Below the pieces are notes generated by a model that was given only the letters and a program-made list of their open reading frames with translations, did not search any database and had not been told where the DNA came from. From Macrostomum hystrix (lineage: Eukaryota > Platyhelminthes > Macrostomidae), in assembly GCA_950097015.1 (NCBI GenBank), contig CATNEN010000039.1, forward strand, positions 18,965,501 to 19,029,500: a stretch of 64,000 bases of DNA, read 5' to 3'. Below are positions 33,447 to 45,600 of the stretch, one piece after another. A program made the translations under genes and the position numbers. Each line of letters begins with the position of its first letter. The stretch's first letter is position 1.

Positions 33447-36400
33447 GTGAGAATGAACGATATTGATGACATCATTTACGAACATTAATTTACGAACATA
33501 TTTCCCCTGCCACCTGAAGTCCTGTTGTATCGGTAGCTATTTCGCCGCGCATCTGAAGGCTGCGTACGGCTGTTCAGTGTACATGGACTGGGGAGACGCC
33601 ACGCCCACCTCTGCTAATTCTGATACCCATTTAACAGCTGTGTGAACAGAAGCATTGCACTGTAAGGCAACTTGCTAAAGGACACAAATTGTTACAGTGG
33701 AGTCAGGAGTCGAACACCCGACCTTCAAGTCGCGAGTCCGAGACTTTAAGTACTAGGCAACAACCCCCGATCGTAGAATTTCATTTAAATTGTCATTACA
33801 TTACTTAAATCTCTAATTCCACAATGCAGGCAAAGTGAACTACTTGGAATTCCTGGCCGTAATGCAAATCGACGTCTACGCTGGTGACATCGAGGGCGTC
33901 TCTGCGCAGATCGCCCGAGGCAACGAGGCCTCACTGCAGCTGCGCCAGAGCCAACACGAGAAGGCCATGGCAGACATCGACAGTCACGCCTCATTGCGCA
34001 CCAACATGATGAGTCTTGAAGAAATTATCGTGCGTCTGCGGGACCGCAGCTCACAGACACGGCAGCATATCCGTGACGCCTTCCTGCAGATGGACGACGG
34101 CCGCAAAGGAGTAGTGTCGAAGGCCAAGTTCCGTTCGTTCCTAGAATCTCACGGCATCGTACTTAGCGATGAGAACTTTGCTCAGCTGACCCAGGAGTTG
34201 GAGTTCGGTCGAGATGGTCTCGACTACATGCGATTTGTCAAGCACTTCGAGGGTCGCGACTCGGAGCTGAACCCGTCTTATCTGCCGATGCAGAATCATA
34301 AGTACAACCCTGTACGCGGAGATGAATACGGCATGTCGGCGCAAGCGGTTGAGAACAAGCTCAGATCCAAGATTCGGGAGAATTTCACCACCCTGAGAGA
34401 GGCTTTCCACAAATTGGACTCTGACGGCAGAGGCTATCTCACTAAGCAGGACTTCCGGCGCCTGCTAGATCAGCTGATGTGCCTCACCAACGATGCCGAA
34501 TTTAACAAGCTCTGCGTCAAGCTGGGCATCAACGATGATTGCAAGCTGAGCTATAGGGACTTCCTGGGCCGCTTCCAGGAGAAGGATGATCTAGTCACTG
34601 GACACAAGTGGCTGGTCTCCAATCACCGCTACAATGAACTGGGTGATATGAAACCAAAATCTGCTGCTGAAGTTCACCAGTTGATGGCTGAGAAAGTGCA
34701 CCAGAACTACAAGGACATTGCCCGGGCTTTCTGCCACATAGACTATCTTGGTCGCGGCTACATTACCAAGCGCGAATTCAAGGAATTGCTGGCGCGCTTA
34801 AACATCGCCATGGAACCGGAGGAGTTTAAGAAGCTGTGGGTCTATTATGACGCCACCAATCGCAACGCCATCACACATGACGCCTTCCTCAAGCGGGTTG
34901 GTGTTGCCAGCGCTTTCTCTAGTGGCGACGGACAGGGTACCAGCGCCAAAATCATTCAGAACAGCGCCGAGTACATTGCTGTCCATCTAGAGGGTCAGGA
35001 GAATCGTCAGGAGAACCTCGTCTTCAACCAAGCGGTCCTGACTGTTGGCTTGGACGCCGATGCCTTGTTTCTCATTCTGCAAAAGCGCATCCGTGACTTT
35101 TTCCCAACAACCTACGCCGCTTTCCGTGCGCTTGATCTAAAGGAAAAGGGCTATCTTTGTCAGGATGATTTCCGCATAGCTATTCATCAGATGCACCTGT
35201 TTGTTCGCGACGAAAGCTTCGCCGAGCTGATGCGTCGAGTTGGCTTCGGCCAGCCAACGTCTCAGATGACATACGAATCTTTTTGCCTGGCCTTCGATGA
35301 GAAGTTCAGCGGTCCTCGAGAGGCGCAGCGACCAAAAACAGCTGGTCCTAAACTTGACGGAGCCCGCGCTGGCCAGACACAACAGCAGCCGCAGCAGCAG
35401 CGTGACGCCAAGGCCTTCCTCAAGCGGCTGCGTGAGAGTGTAGTCAAAGATGGCGAAATCCTGGAGAAGGTGTTCCGCTCGATGGACACAAAGCAGGAGG
35501 GTCGCATCGCAGCCAATGACTTCCGACGCGTTGTCGACGGGTTCTGCTTCAAGCTGACTGACCAGCAGTTCAAGGAGGTCGTGAAGGGCCTGCTGAGCCA
35601 GGGCGATCAGGTGGACTACTACCGCTTCTTGTCGAACTTTTCGCAGACACAGGAGGCGGCCGAACGCCGCGAATGGATGGAGGCTGCGAATGGCGCCGGC
35701 GGAGTTGGCGGCTCAGCGGAGGACGGAGAGCTGTTGAGCCAACAGGAGGTGAGCAATGCTATTCTCTGTTGATAATATTCGTTCGGAACATCCGTGTGAT
35801 TAGATTGACTGAGAATGTTCATGGTTTCATTATATTTTTCTCATCGTCAAGGTGGAATCTCGAGTCTCAGAGTTTGTCGCCGCCCGGCCGTACCTGCTCG
35901 CTCAGGCCTTCGCGGAGGCCGACTACGCCCAACTCGGCGTGCTGGCCAAAAGCGACTTCCGCGACATTCTGTTCCGCCTGGTGATGCGAATTTCGCCTGA
36001 ACAGTTCGACCAGCTGATGCTGCGCGTGCCAACTAACGAGTATGGAAACGTTGATTACAAAGAGTTTCTGGCCAGGTTCGCGGCTGCCGAGCAGCAGCAG
36101 CTGCAGCAGCCAGCAGCCAATGGAACCAGCGGGGCAGTTGCTCGACCGGACTCGCCGATCAGCCTGACGCCTCCAGCCAGTGCCGATCAGGCGCAGCAGC
36201 AGCCATCGTTGGACACGGAGGCTGAGGCCCAGCTTCGTCGGGCGATGGCGCAGTCCTGGAAGTCTTTGTTCAGTCGGTTCAAACTGTTGGATCAGGCCAC
36301 CCCGGAGAAGCCAAAACAGGTGAGTTTCTGTTTGAACAAAAGTCTATAATTCCAAAAATCTTGGCGAATACAGAATTTTTATTATTTGCGCTCGCATTTC

Positions 36401-38720
36401 ACGAATTATTTTCTTAGTGTAGACTAGTGTAGACGTTTTATCACTCCTTTGTTAGCTCGTAGCGAGTTAGTAATTAGCAGCATACATCCAATATATGAAT
36501 GCACCGCATTGAATCCTACTTCATCATTAAAATGACATGCAGTCTGTACAGGTTCAACGGACTAGCACCAGCTGCGAATACTGTCATCAAACAGGTATTG
36601 GCTATATTTACAATGTTAATCCGGAAGAACTGCTTTATATTGACATATTTGACTCAAATATAAAAAGAACTAAGTAACTCACTTCAATTCACTTTGACTC
36701 TCACGTCGAAAAAGTAATTAGTCACACAAAATATGTACTCAAGGTAACACGGGTTTATTTTAACCAATCGGCGTCACAGTCAAAGGCTGCAACTATCATT
36801 TGCCTTCGCCAGCAAGCTAGTGCATGCGCGAAATGTACTTTTCTGTTTAGCCTTTTTTGCTTGCGCAGTGAGAGACGGAGGCTGTAAACAGTGGGAGATG
36901 GAGGCTGTAAACAGTGGGAGATGGAAGCTGTAAACAGTGGGAGATGGAGGCTGTAAACAGTGGGAGATGGAGGCTGTAAACAGTGGGAGATGGAGGCTGT
37001 AAACAGTGGGAGATGGAAGCTGTAAACAGTGGGAGATGGAGGCTGTAAACAGTGGGAGATGGAGGCTGTCAAACAGTGGGAGATGGAGGCTGTAAACAGT
37101 GGGAGATGGAGGCTGTAAACAGTGGGAGATGAAAGCTGTAAACAGTGGGAGATGGAGGCTGTCAAACAGTGGGAGATGGAGGCTGTAAACAGTGGGAGAT
37201 GGAGGCTGTAAACAGTGGGAGATGGAGGCTGTAAACAGTGGGAGATGGAGGCTGTAAACAGTGGGAGATGGAGGCTGTAAACAGTGGGAGATGGAAGCTG
37301 TAAACAGTGGGAGATGGAAGCTGTAAACAGTGAGAGATGGAGGCTGTAAACAGTGAGAGATGGAGGCTGTAAACAGTGGGAGATGGAGGCTGTAAACAGT
37401 GGGAGATGGAAGCTGTAAACAGTGAGAGATGGAGGCTGTAAACAGTGAGAGATGAGGCTTTCATTGGTGTTATTTGCCCCCCATGCCTTGTCTCTGCGAC
37501 TGCGCCCCAAATGAATGCGGCTTCGCCAAGCATTACAGTTCCGCAACTTACACTATCCCCGCTCGAGGAGTCATTGAATGTTGTACGAAGTGCTTGAAAC
37601 TTAAAAGTGTCTCGCGCGACAACGCTCGAACGCTCCAATTGCTAACCCCATCGCTTCAAGGCCCTACTAATTCAAAACCGTCGCTCAGATTCACATCGAC
37701 GACTTCTGCGCAGTACTGTGCGCGGCCGGCATGGCGGATCTGACCCCAGCCCAGGCGGCCCCAGCTCTGCGCCGCTTCGGCCTTCGTGGCGACGGGTTCT
37801 TCCGCTACCAGGACTGCGTGCGGGCCTTCGTAACTGGCGATTCCGGCGGTATGGGCGGCGGCGCAGGCCGCGGTGGAGCCGGAGGCGGTCCGGAGACAGC
37901 TCAGATTGTCCGCCGAAAGATGGAACGCGCTCGCATCAGCTTTGTGGGGCCGTCGCAGCAACAAGCTGCATCAGTCTCCATGGCTGCGGCTGAACCGCCG
38001 GCCACTGTGCGTGGAGGTGCCGGCGGCGACGGCTCGATGCTGACGCTGGCAATGCGACTGCGCCGCCGGGTGCTCGAGGACTGGAAGGAGATGCGACGAG
38101 TCTTCCGAGAGCAGGTGAGAGAAAATTATAAGAAATCAGATACCGAAGCAAGGAGTCAGATTTCCTTCAGGAAGCCTATCTAACTGAAAAGCTCACGGTA
38201 AGGACACGAACGAAGGGAAAATATTTGAAGGACTTAAAGGACTTTAAAGGACTTTCTAGATTGATGAAATATTTGGTTGTGCCATTTTTAATCATTCGGT
38301 TGTAAATGGTAATTAGAGCATCATTTGGCGAAAGTCGACCCGGCCGCAGCCAACGAGGAGGCAATTCTGCCCATTGCGTTGACTCCTGAGCACACGCTCA
38401 CACAGGTGTGTACATCTGCCCTGACTTTCCTATCGTCAGGAAGTGTACACTCTCACTGTGCCTTGGAGGTTGGCCCTCAAGAGCCCCAAGCCTATTCCTC
38501 CTACTCCGAGCTGTGTAGCTGAATCGCGATCATTCCACTCGCCAAGGATCCGGACGGTCGAGGCCGTGCTTCGCCGTCGTCCTTCCGTCGTGTGCTGCGT
38601 CGGTTCGGCTTGACACTGAGCGACGACGAGTTCTACCAGCTGACCGTTGCGTACGATCCCGACAGGAGCGGCGGTGTCGACTACAACGAGTTCATTCGCT
38701 CCTTCCTGCGCTCGGCTTAA
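31829..38720 (+). CDS. EFCAB6: EFCAB6-like multi-EF-hand protein
   Basis: A protein made of about ten tandem pairs of EF-hand-like units. In vertebrates EFCAB6 (DJBP) is a testis/cilium-associated protein of about 1500 aa. I reconstructed five exons: 31829-33446, 33830-35748, 35852-36319, 37689-38114 and 38547-38720, with GT-AG introns in phases 1, 0, 0, 0. They sum to 4605 nt (1534 aa). Recurring units read (F)xxLxxAFxxxDxxxxGxIxxxDF, for example DINRKGKITISDF, DSDGRGYLTKQDF, DYLGRGYITKREF and DPDGRGRASPSSF. Most loops lack one or more Ca2+-coordinating residues; the last one, DPDRSGGVDYNEF, is fully canonical. The repeated KWLxSxHxYN linker is characteristic. Intron 3 contains a copy of the 23-bp satellite; introns 1 and 4 contain SINEs. 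Paralogues with many EF-hands exist, so orthology rests on length and architecture. Confidence 0.86.
33500..33770 (-). mobile_element. tRNA-derived SINE (family 2) in EFCAB6-like intron 1
   Basis: On the minus strand a tRNA-like head has an A-box-like TGCCTAGTACTTAAAG (33744-33759) and a B box GTGTTCGACTCC (33706-33717). Downstream is GTGTCCTTTAGCAAGTTGCC, which resembles the conserved body of V-SINE/Deu-type SINEs. The 3' limit is uncertain. Confidence 0.6.
33830..35748 (+). CDS. EFCAB6: EFCAB6-like exon 2
   Basis: Residues 540-1179. The acceptor ACAATGCAG|GC restores an EF loop (DGKVNYLEF) with exon 1. The donor is CAGGAG|GTGAGC. It contains DSDGRGYLTKQDF, DYLGRGYITKREF and DTKQEGRIAANDF and a short Gln-rich linker. 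Confidence 0.88.
35852..36319 (+). CDS. EFCAB6: EFCAB6-like exon 3
   Basis: 156 codons between CATCGTCAAG|GTG and AAACAG|GTGAGT. It holds one EF pair (ADYAQLGVLAKSDF; NEYGNVDYKEF) and a Gln/Ala/Pro-rich linker. Confidence 0.85.
36865..37455. repeat. 23-bp satellite in EFCAB6-like intron 3
   Basis: About 26 copies of the unit with core GTAAACAGTGGGAGATGGAG, same orientation and same variants (GAA, AGAG) as the large array at 39690-46910. The two arrays are separated by the last two exons of the EFCAB6-like gene. Confidence 0.94.
37472..37535 (-). repeat. SINE family 1 fragment
   Basis: A short segment with GACTGCGCCCCAAATGAATG and GCGGCTTCGCC, homologous to the head-proximal part of the SINE at 57625-57915. 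It directly follows the 23-bp array. Confidence 0.6.
37689..38114 (+). CDS. EFCAB6: EFCAB6-like exon 4
   Basis: 142 codons from CGTCGCTCAG|ATT to GAGCAG|GTGAGA. It starts IHIDDFCAVLCAAGM and contains LRGDGFFRYQDCVRAF and a Gly-rich linker. It ends in RRVFREQ, the first helix of the EF-hand whose loop opens exon 5. Confidence 0.85.
38338..38497 (-). mobile_element. SINE family 1 copy in EFCAB6-like intron 4
   Basis: It shares GAGGAGGCAATTCTGCCCAT, GTGTACATCTGCCCTGACTT and CTTGGAGGTTGGCCCTCAAG with the copies at 27458, 57625 and 61716. The tRNA-like head is missing. It is antisense to the host gene. Confidence 0.75.
38547..38720 (+). CDS. EFCAB6: EFCAB6-like exon 5 (last EF pair)
   Basis: 58 codons including TAA. 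The acceptor is CACTCGCCAAG|GAT. It encodes the loops DPDGRGRASPSSF and DPDRSGGVDYNEF and ends shortly after the final helix. An in-frame TGA just upstream of the acceptor shows this must be a separate exon. Confidence 0.85.
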   Translation, partial: DPDGRGRASPSSFRRVLRRFGLTLSDDEFYQLTVAYDPDRSGGVDYNEFIRSFLRSA

Positions 38721-39689
38721 ACGGCCCTTTTATTTAACTTTCCCGTCGCTTGTTTTGATTTAAGGAAAAGTAACTGTGGAACTGTAGAATTTTTCACCTA
38801 TTAAACTTTCAAGACTCATTGATGGTTTTATAACACCTGACAAGCTACTGAACTGGTTCTCTTCTTCTGGTAAATCACTGTTGAGTTTTTTAGGTCGTGT
38901 TTTTCTCTATTTCTCAAATCGTGTCTGTCGCTTTCTGAAACTTCGCTATCGCCGCTTCCTCAACAGATTGAAAGCCATCAGCTTTTTTCCTTTCGGTATT
39001 TTTTGTCACCATTATTTACTGCTGCAAATTTTTTCCTAGACTTTTACTTGTACTTTAACATGTTGTCGTAGAAAAGATGTCGTAGGAATGGCGTATGCTG
39101 ATGAAACAAAAAATTGGGAGTTATAATTTTAAGGCTTTGCGCAGCCGATTTTTCTCTTACAGTCGGATAACTACCTGTCTTATCTTAATTAGCAAATTAG
39201 ATAATTGTAGCTAATTAGATAATTGAATAGTTTTGTCGCGTGTATGAAATAAAACTGAGAGTTAATAAAGATAACGGTAGGATTTCTAAATTTTAATCTT
39301 CGAGTATGATCACGTGGTCACATAGAACTTTAAACCTGGCGTAATGGTACAAAAATAATTAATCATGAAGTCGTCATGATGACTAACGAAAAAACAACGA
39401 ACTTAATTGTCAGTTTAATTACTTCAATTTTTGTGCCACTATTTTTTCCGTATTTACGAGCGTAATGTGGCTGTAAAATGGGACACGGCTTAATTAAGCT
39501 GGTGAAATTCAATCTGAGATAAACCGTTTTACAAAAATAATAAAACTGCAGATTTTTGTTTTAATTTTTTACTTAACTAGAGAAGTTAATTTTCACACGA
39601 GTAAATTATTGATTGTTTTACCTTCCTGTGTCTTTTCAAAGCACATTCTTTCTTGACAAATAATGCGTGTGGAACAACTTGTGTCTGTA
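38721..39689. other. EFCAB6-like 3' flank
   Basis: AT-rich sequence after the EFCAB6-like stop codon. ATTAAA at 38800-38805, 80 nt after the stop, is a candidate polyadenylation signal. No other gene is seen. Confidence 0.45.
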
Positions 39690-42600
39690 AACAGTGGGAG
39701 ATAAAGGCTGTAAACAGAGGGAGATGGAGGCTGTAAACAGTGGGAGATAAAGGCTGTAAACAGTGGGAGATAAAGGCTGTAAACAGTGAGAGATGGAGGC
39801 TGTAAACAGTGGGAGATAAAGGTTGTAAACAGTGGGAGATAAAGGCTGTAAACAGTGGGAGATAAAGGCTGTAAACAGAGGGAGATGAAGGCTGTAAACA
39901 GTGGGAGATGGAGGCTGTAAACAGTGGGAGATGAAGGCTGTAAACAGTGGGAGATGAAGGCTGTAAACAGTGGGAGATGGAGGCTGTAAACAATGGGAGA
40001 TGAAGGCTGTAAACAGAGGGAGATGAAGGCTGTAAACAGTGGGAGATGGAGGCAGTAAACAGCGGGAGATGGAGGCTGTAAACAGTGAGAGATGGAGGCG
40101 TTAAATAGCGGGAGATGGAGGCTGTAAACAGTGGGAGATGGAGGCTGTAAACAGTGGGAGATAAAGGCTGTAAACAGAGGGAGATAAAGGCTGTAAACAG
40201 AGGGAGATGAAGGCTGTAAACAGTGGGAGATGGAGGCTGTAAACAGTGGGAGATGGAGGCTGTAAACAGTGGGAGATGAAGGCTGTAAACAGTGGGAGAT
40301 GGAGGCTGTAAACAATGGGAGATGAAGGCTGTAAACAATGGGAGATGAAGGCTGTAAACAGAGGGAGATGAAGGCTGTAAACAGTGGGAGATGGAGGCTG
40401 TAAACAGTGGGAGATGGAGGCTGTAAACAGTGGGAGATGAAGGCTGTGAACAGTGGGAGATGGAGGCTGTAAACAATGGGAGATGAAGGCTGTAAACAGT
40501 GGGAGATAAAGGCTGTAAACAGAGGGAGATAAAGGCTGTAAACAGTCAGTGGGAGATAAAGGCTGTAAACAGAGGGAGATGAAGGCTGTAAACAGTGAGA
40601 GATGGAGGCTGTAAACAGTGGGAGATAAAGGCTGTAAACAGAGGGAGATAAAGTCTGTAAACAGAGGGAGATAAAGGCTGTAAACGGTGGGAGATAAAGG
40701 CTGTAAACAGAGGGAGATGAAGGCTGTAAACAGTGAGAGATGGAGGCTGTAAACAGTGGGAGATAAAGGCTGTAAACAGAGGGAGATAAAGGCTGTAAAC
40801 AGAGGGAGATAAAGGCTGTAAACAGAGGGAGATGAAGGCTGTAAACAGTGGGAGATAAAGGCTGTAAACAGTGGGAGATAAAGGCTGTAAACAGAGGGAG
40901 ATGAAGGCTGTAAACAGTGGGAGATGGAGGCAGTAAACAGCGGGAGATGGAGGCTGTAAACAGTGGGAGATAAAGGCTGTAAACAGAGGGAGATGGAGGC
41001 TGTAAACAGTGAGAGATGAAGGCTGTAAACAGAGGGAGATAAAGGCTGTAAACAGTGGGAGATGGAGGCAGTAAACAGCGGGAGATAGAGGCTGTAAACA
41101 GTGAGAGATGGAGGCGTTAAATAGCGGGAGATGGAGGCTGTAAACAGTGAGAGATGGAGGCTGTAAACAGTGGGAGATAAAGGCTGTAAACAGAGGGAGA
41201 TGGAGGCTGTAAACAGTGAGAGATGAAGGCTGTAAACAGAGGGAGATAAAGGCTGTAAACAGTGGGAGATGGAGGCAGTAAACAGCGGGAGATGGAGGCT
41301 GTAAACAGTGAGAGATGGAGGCTGTAAACAGTGGGAGATGGAGGCTGTAAACAGTGGGAGATGAAGGCTGTAAACAGTGGGAGATGGAGGCTGTAAACAA
41401 TGGGAGATGAAGGCTGTAAACAGTGGGAGATGGAGGCTGTAAACAATGGGAGATGAAGGCTAGTGGGAGACGGAGGCTGTAAACAGTGGGAGATGAAGGC
41501 TGTAAACAGTGGGAGATAAAGGCTGTAAACAGTGGGAGATAAAGGCTGTAAGCAGTGAGAGATGGAGGCTGTAAACAGTGGGAGATGGAGGCTGTAAACA
41601 GTGGGAGATAAAGGCTGTAAACAGAGGGAGATAAAGGCTGTAAACAGAGGGAGATGAAGGCTGTAAACAGTGAGAGATGGAGGCTGTAAACAGTGGGAGA
41701 TGAAGGCTGTAAACAGTGGGAGATGGAGGCTGTAAACAATGGGAGATGAAGGCTGTAAACAGAGGGAGATGAAGGCTGTAAACAGTGGGAGATGGAGGCA
41801 GTAAACAGCGGGAGATGGAGGCTGTGAACAGTGGGAGATGGAGGCTGTAAACAATGGGAGATGAAGGCTGTAAACAGTGGGAGATGGAGGCTGTAAACAA
41901 TGGGAGATGAAGGCTGTAAACAGTGGGAGATGGAGGCTGTAAACAATGGGAGATGAAGGCTAGTGGGAGACGGAGGCTGTAAACAGTGGGAGATGAAGGC
42001 TGTAAACAGTGGGAGATAAAGGCTGTAAACAGTGGGAGATAAAGGCTGTAAGCAGTGAGAGATGGAGGCTGTAAACAGTGGGAGATAAAGGCTGTAAACA
42101 GAGGGAGATGAAGGCTGTAAACAGTGGGAGATGGAGGCTGTAAACAATGGGAGATGAAGGCTGTAAACAGTGGGAGATGGAGGCTGTAAACAGTGGGAGA
42201 TGGAGGCTGTAAACAGTGGGAGATAAAGGCTGTAAACAGAGGGAGATAAAGGCTGTAAACAGAGGGAGATGAAGGCTGTAAACAGTGAGAGATGGAGGCT
42301 GTAAACAGTGGGAGATGAAGGCTGTAAACAGTGGGAGATGGAGGCTGTAAACAATGGGAGATGAAGGCTGTAAACAGTGGGAGATGGAGGCTGTAAACAA
42401 TGGGAGATGAAGGCTAGTGGGAGACGGAGGCTGTAAACAGTGGGAGATGAAGGCTGTAAACAGTGGGAGATAAAGGCTGTAAACAGTGGGAGATAAAGGC
42501 TGTAAGCAGTGAGAGATGGAGGCTGTAAACAGTGGGAGATAAAGGCTGTAAACAGAGGGAGATAAAGGCTGTAAACAGTGGGAGATAAAGGCTGTAAACA

Positions 42601-45600
42601 GAGGGAGATGAAGGCTGTAAACAGTGGGAGATGGAGGCTGTAAACAGTGGGAGATAAAGGCTGTAAACAGAGGGAGATGAAGGCTGTAAACAGTGGGAGA
42701 TGGAGGCTGTAAACAATGGGAGATGAAGGCTGTAAACAGTGGGAGATGGAGGCTGTAAACAGTGGGAGATGGAGGCTGTAAACAGTGGGAGATAAAGGCT
42801 GTAAACAGAGGGAGATGAAGGCTGTAAACAGTGGGAGATGGAGGCTGTAAACAATGGGAGATGAAGGCTGTAAACAGTGGGAGATGGAGGCAGTAAACAG
42901 CGGGAGATGGAGGCTGTAAACAGTGAGAGATGGAGGCTGTAAACAGTGGGAGATGGAGGCTGTAAACAGTGGGAGATGAAGGCTGTAAACAGTGGGAGAT
43001 GGAGGCTGTAAACAATGGGAGATGAAGGCTGTAAACAGTGGGAGATGGAGGCTGTAAACAATGGGAGATGAAGGCTAGTGGGAGACGGAGGCTGTAAACA
43101 GTGGGAGATGAAGGCTGTAAACAGTGGGAGATAAAGGCTGTAAACAGTGGGAGATAAAGGCTATAAGCAGTGAGAGATGGAGGCTGTAAACAGTGGGAGA
43201 TGAAGGCTGTAAACAGTGGGAGATGGAGGCAGTAAACAGCGGGAGATGGAGGCTGTAAACAGTGAGAGATGGAGGCGTTGAATAGCGGGAGATGAAGGCT
43301 GTAAACAGTGGGAGATGGAGGCTGTAAACAATGGGAGATGAAGGCTGTAAACAGAGGGAGATGAAGGCTGTAAACAGTGGGAGATGGAGGCAGTAAACAG
43401 CGGGAGATGGAGGCTGTGAACAGTGGGAGATGGAGTCTGTAAACAATGGGAGATGAAGGCTGTAAACAGTGGGAGATAAAGGCTGTAAACAGAGGGAGAT
43501 AAAGGCTGTAAACAGTGGGAGATAAAGGCTGTAAACAGAGGGAGATAAAGGCTGTAAACAGAGGGAGATGAAGGCTGTAAACAGTGAGAGATGGAGGCTG
43601 TAAACAGTGGGAGATGGAGGCTGTAAACAGTGGGAGATAAAGGCTGTAAACAGAGGGAGATAAAGGCTGTAAACCGAGGGAGATGAAGGCTGTAAACAGT
43701 GGGAGATGGAGGCTGTAAACAGTGGGAGATGGAGGCTGTAAACAGTGGGAGATGAAGGCTGTAAACAGTGGGAGATGGAGGCTGTAAACAATGGGAGATG
43801 AAGGCTGTAAACAGAGGGAGATGAAGGCTGTAAACAGTGGGAGATGGAGGCTGTAAACAGTGGGAGATGGAGGCTGTAAACAGTGGGAGATGAAGGCTGT
43901 GAACAGTGGGAGATGGAGGCTGTAAACAATGGGAGATGAAGGCTGTAAACAGTGGGAGATAAAGGCTGTAAACAGAGGGAGATAAAGGCTGTAAACAGTC
44001 AGTGGGAGATAAAGGCTGTAAACAGAGGGAGATGAAGGCTGTAAACAGTGAGAGATGGAGGCTGTAAACAGTGGGAGATAAAGGCTGTAAACAGAGGGAG
44101 ATAAAGTCTGTAAACAGAGGGAGATAAAGGCTGTAAACGGTGGGAGATAAAGGCTGTAAACAGAGGGAGATGAAGGCTGTAAACAGTGAGAGATGGAGGC
44201 TGTAAACAGTGGGAGATAAAGGCTGTAAACAGAGGGAGATAAAGGCTGTAAACAGAGGGAGATAAAGGCTGTAAACAGAGGGAGATGAAGGCTGTAAACA
44301 GTGGGAGATAAAGGCTGTAAACAGTGGGAGATAAAGGCTGTAAACAGAGGGAGATGAAGGCTGTAAACAGTGGGAGATGGAGGCAGTAAACAGCGGGAGA
44401 TGGAGGCTGTAAACAGTGGGAGATAAAGGCTGTAAACAGAGGGAGATGGAGGCTGTAAACAGTGAGAGATGAAGGCTGTAAACAGAGGGAGATAAAGGCT
44501 GTAAACAGTGGGAGATGGAGGCAGTAAACAGCGGGAGATAGAGGCTGTAAACAGTGAGAGATGGAGGCGTTAAATAGCGGGAGATGGAGGCTGTAAACAG
44601 TGAGAGATGGAGGCTGTAAACAGTGGGAGATGAAGGCTGTAAACAGTGGGAGATGGAGGCAGTAAACAGTGAGAGATGAAGGCTGTAAACAGAGGGAGAT
44701 AAAGGCAGTAAACAGTGGGAGATGGAGGCAGTAAACAGCGGGAGATGGAGGCTGTAAACAGTGAGAGATGGAGGCTGTAAACAGTGGGAGATGGAGGCTG
44801 TAAACAGTGGGAGATGAAGGCTGTAAACAGTGGGAGATGGAGGCTGTAAACAATGGGAGATGAAGGCTGTAAACAGTGGGAGATGGAGGCTGTAAACAAT
44901 GGGAGATGAAGGCTAGTGGGAGACGGAGGCTGTAAACAGTGGGAGATGAAGGCTGTAAACAGTGGGAGATGAAGGCTAGTGGGAGACGGAGGCTGTAAAC
45001 AGTGGGAGATGAAGGCTGTAAACAGTGGGAGATAAAGGCTGTAAACAGTGGGAGATAAAGGCTGTAAGCAGTGAGAGATGGAGGCTGTAAACAGTGGGAG
45101 ATAAAGGCTGTAAACAGAGGGAGATAAAGGCTGTAAACAGTGGGAGATAAAGGCTGTAAACAGAGGGAGATGAAGGCTGTAAACAGTGAGAGATGGAGGC
45201 TGTAAACAGTGGGAGATGGAGGCTGTAAACAGTGGGAGATGGAGGCTGTAAACAATGGGAGATGAAGGCTGTAAACAGTGGGAGATGGAGGCTGTAAACA
45301 ATGGGAGATGAAGGCTAGTGGGAGACGGAGGCTGTAAACAGTGGGAGATGAAGGCTGTAAACAGTGGGAGATAAAGGCTGTAAACAGTGGGAGATGGAGG
45401 CTGTAAACAATGGGAGATGAAGGCTGTAAACAGTGGGAGATGGAGGCTGTAAACAGAGGGAGATGAAGGCTGTAAACAGTGAGAGATGGAGGCTGTAAAC
45501 AGTGGGAGATAAAGGCTGTAAACAGAGGGAGATAAAGTCTGTAAACAGAGGGAGATAAAGGCTGTAAACAGTGGGAGATGGAGGCTGTAAACAGTGGAAG

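Noticed and set aside
33700-33770. A tRNA gene in EFCAB6-like intron 1
   Set aside because: The acceptor stem does not pair and a SINE-like body follows the B box.
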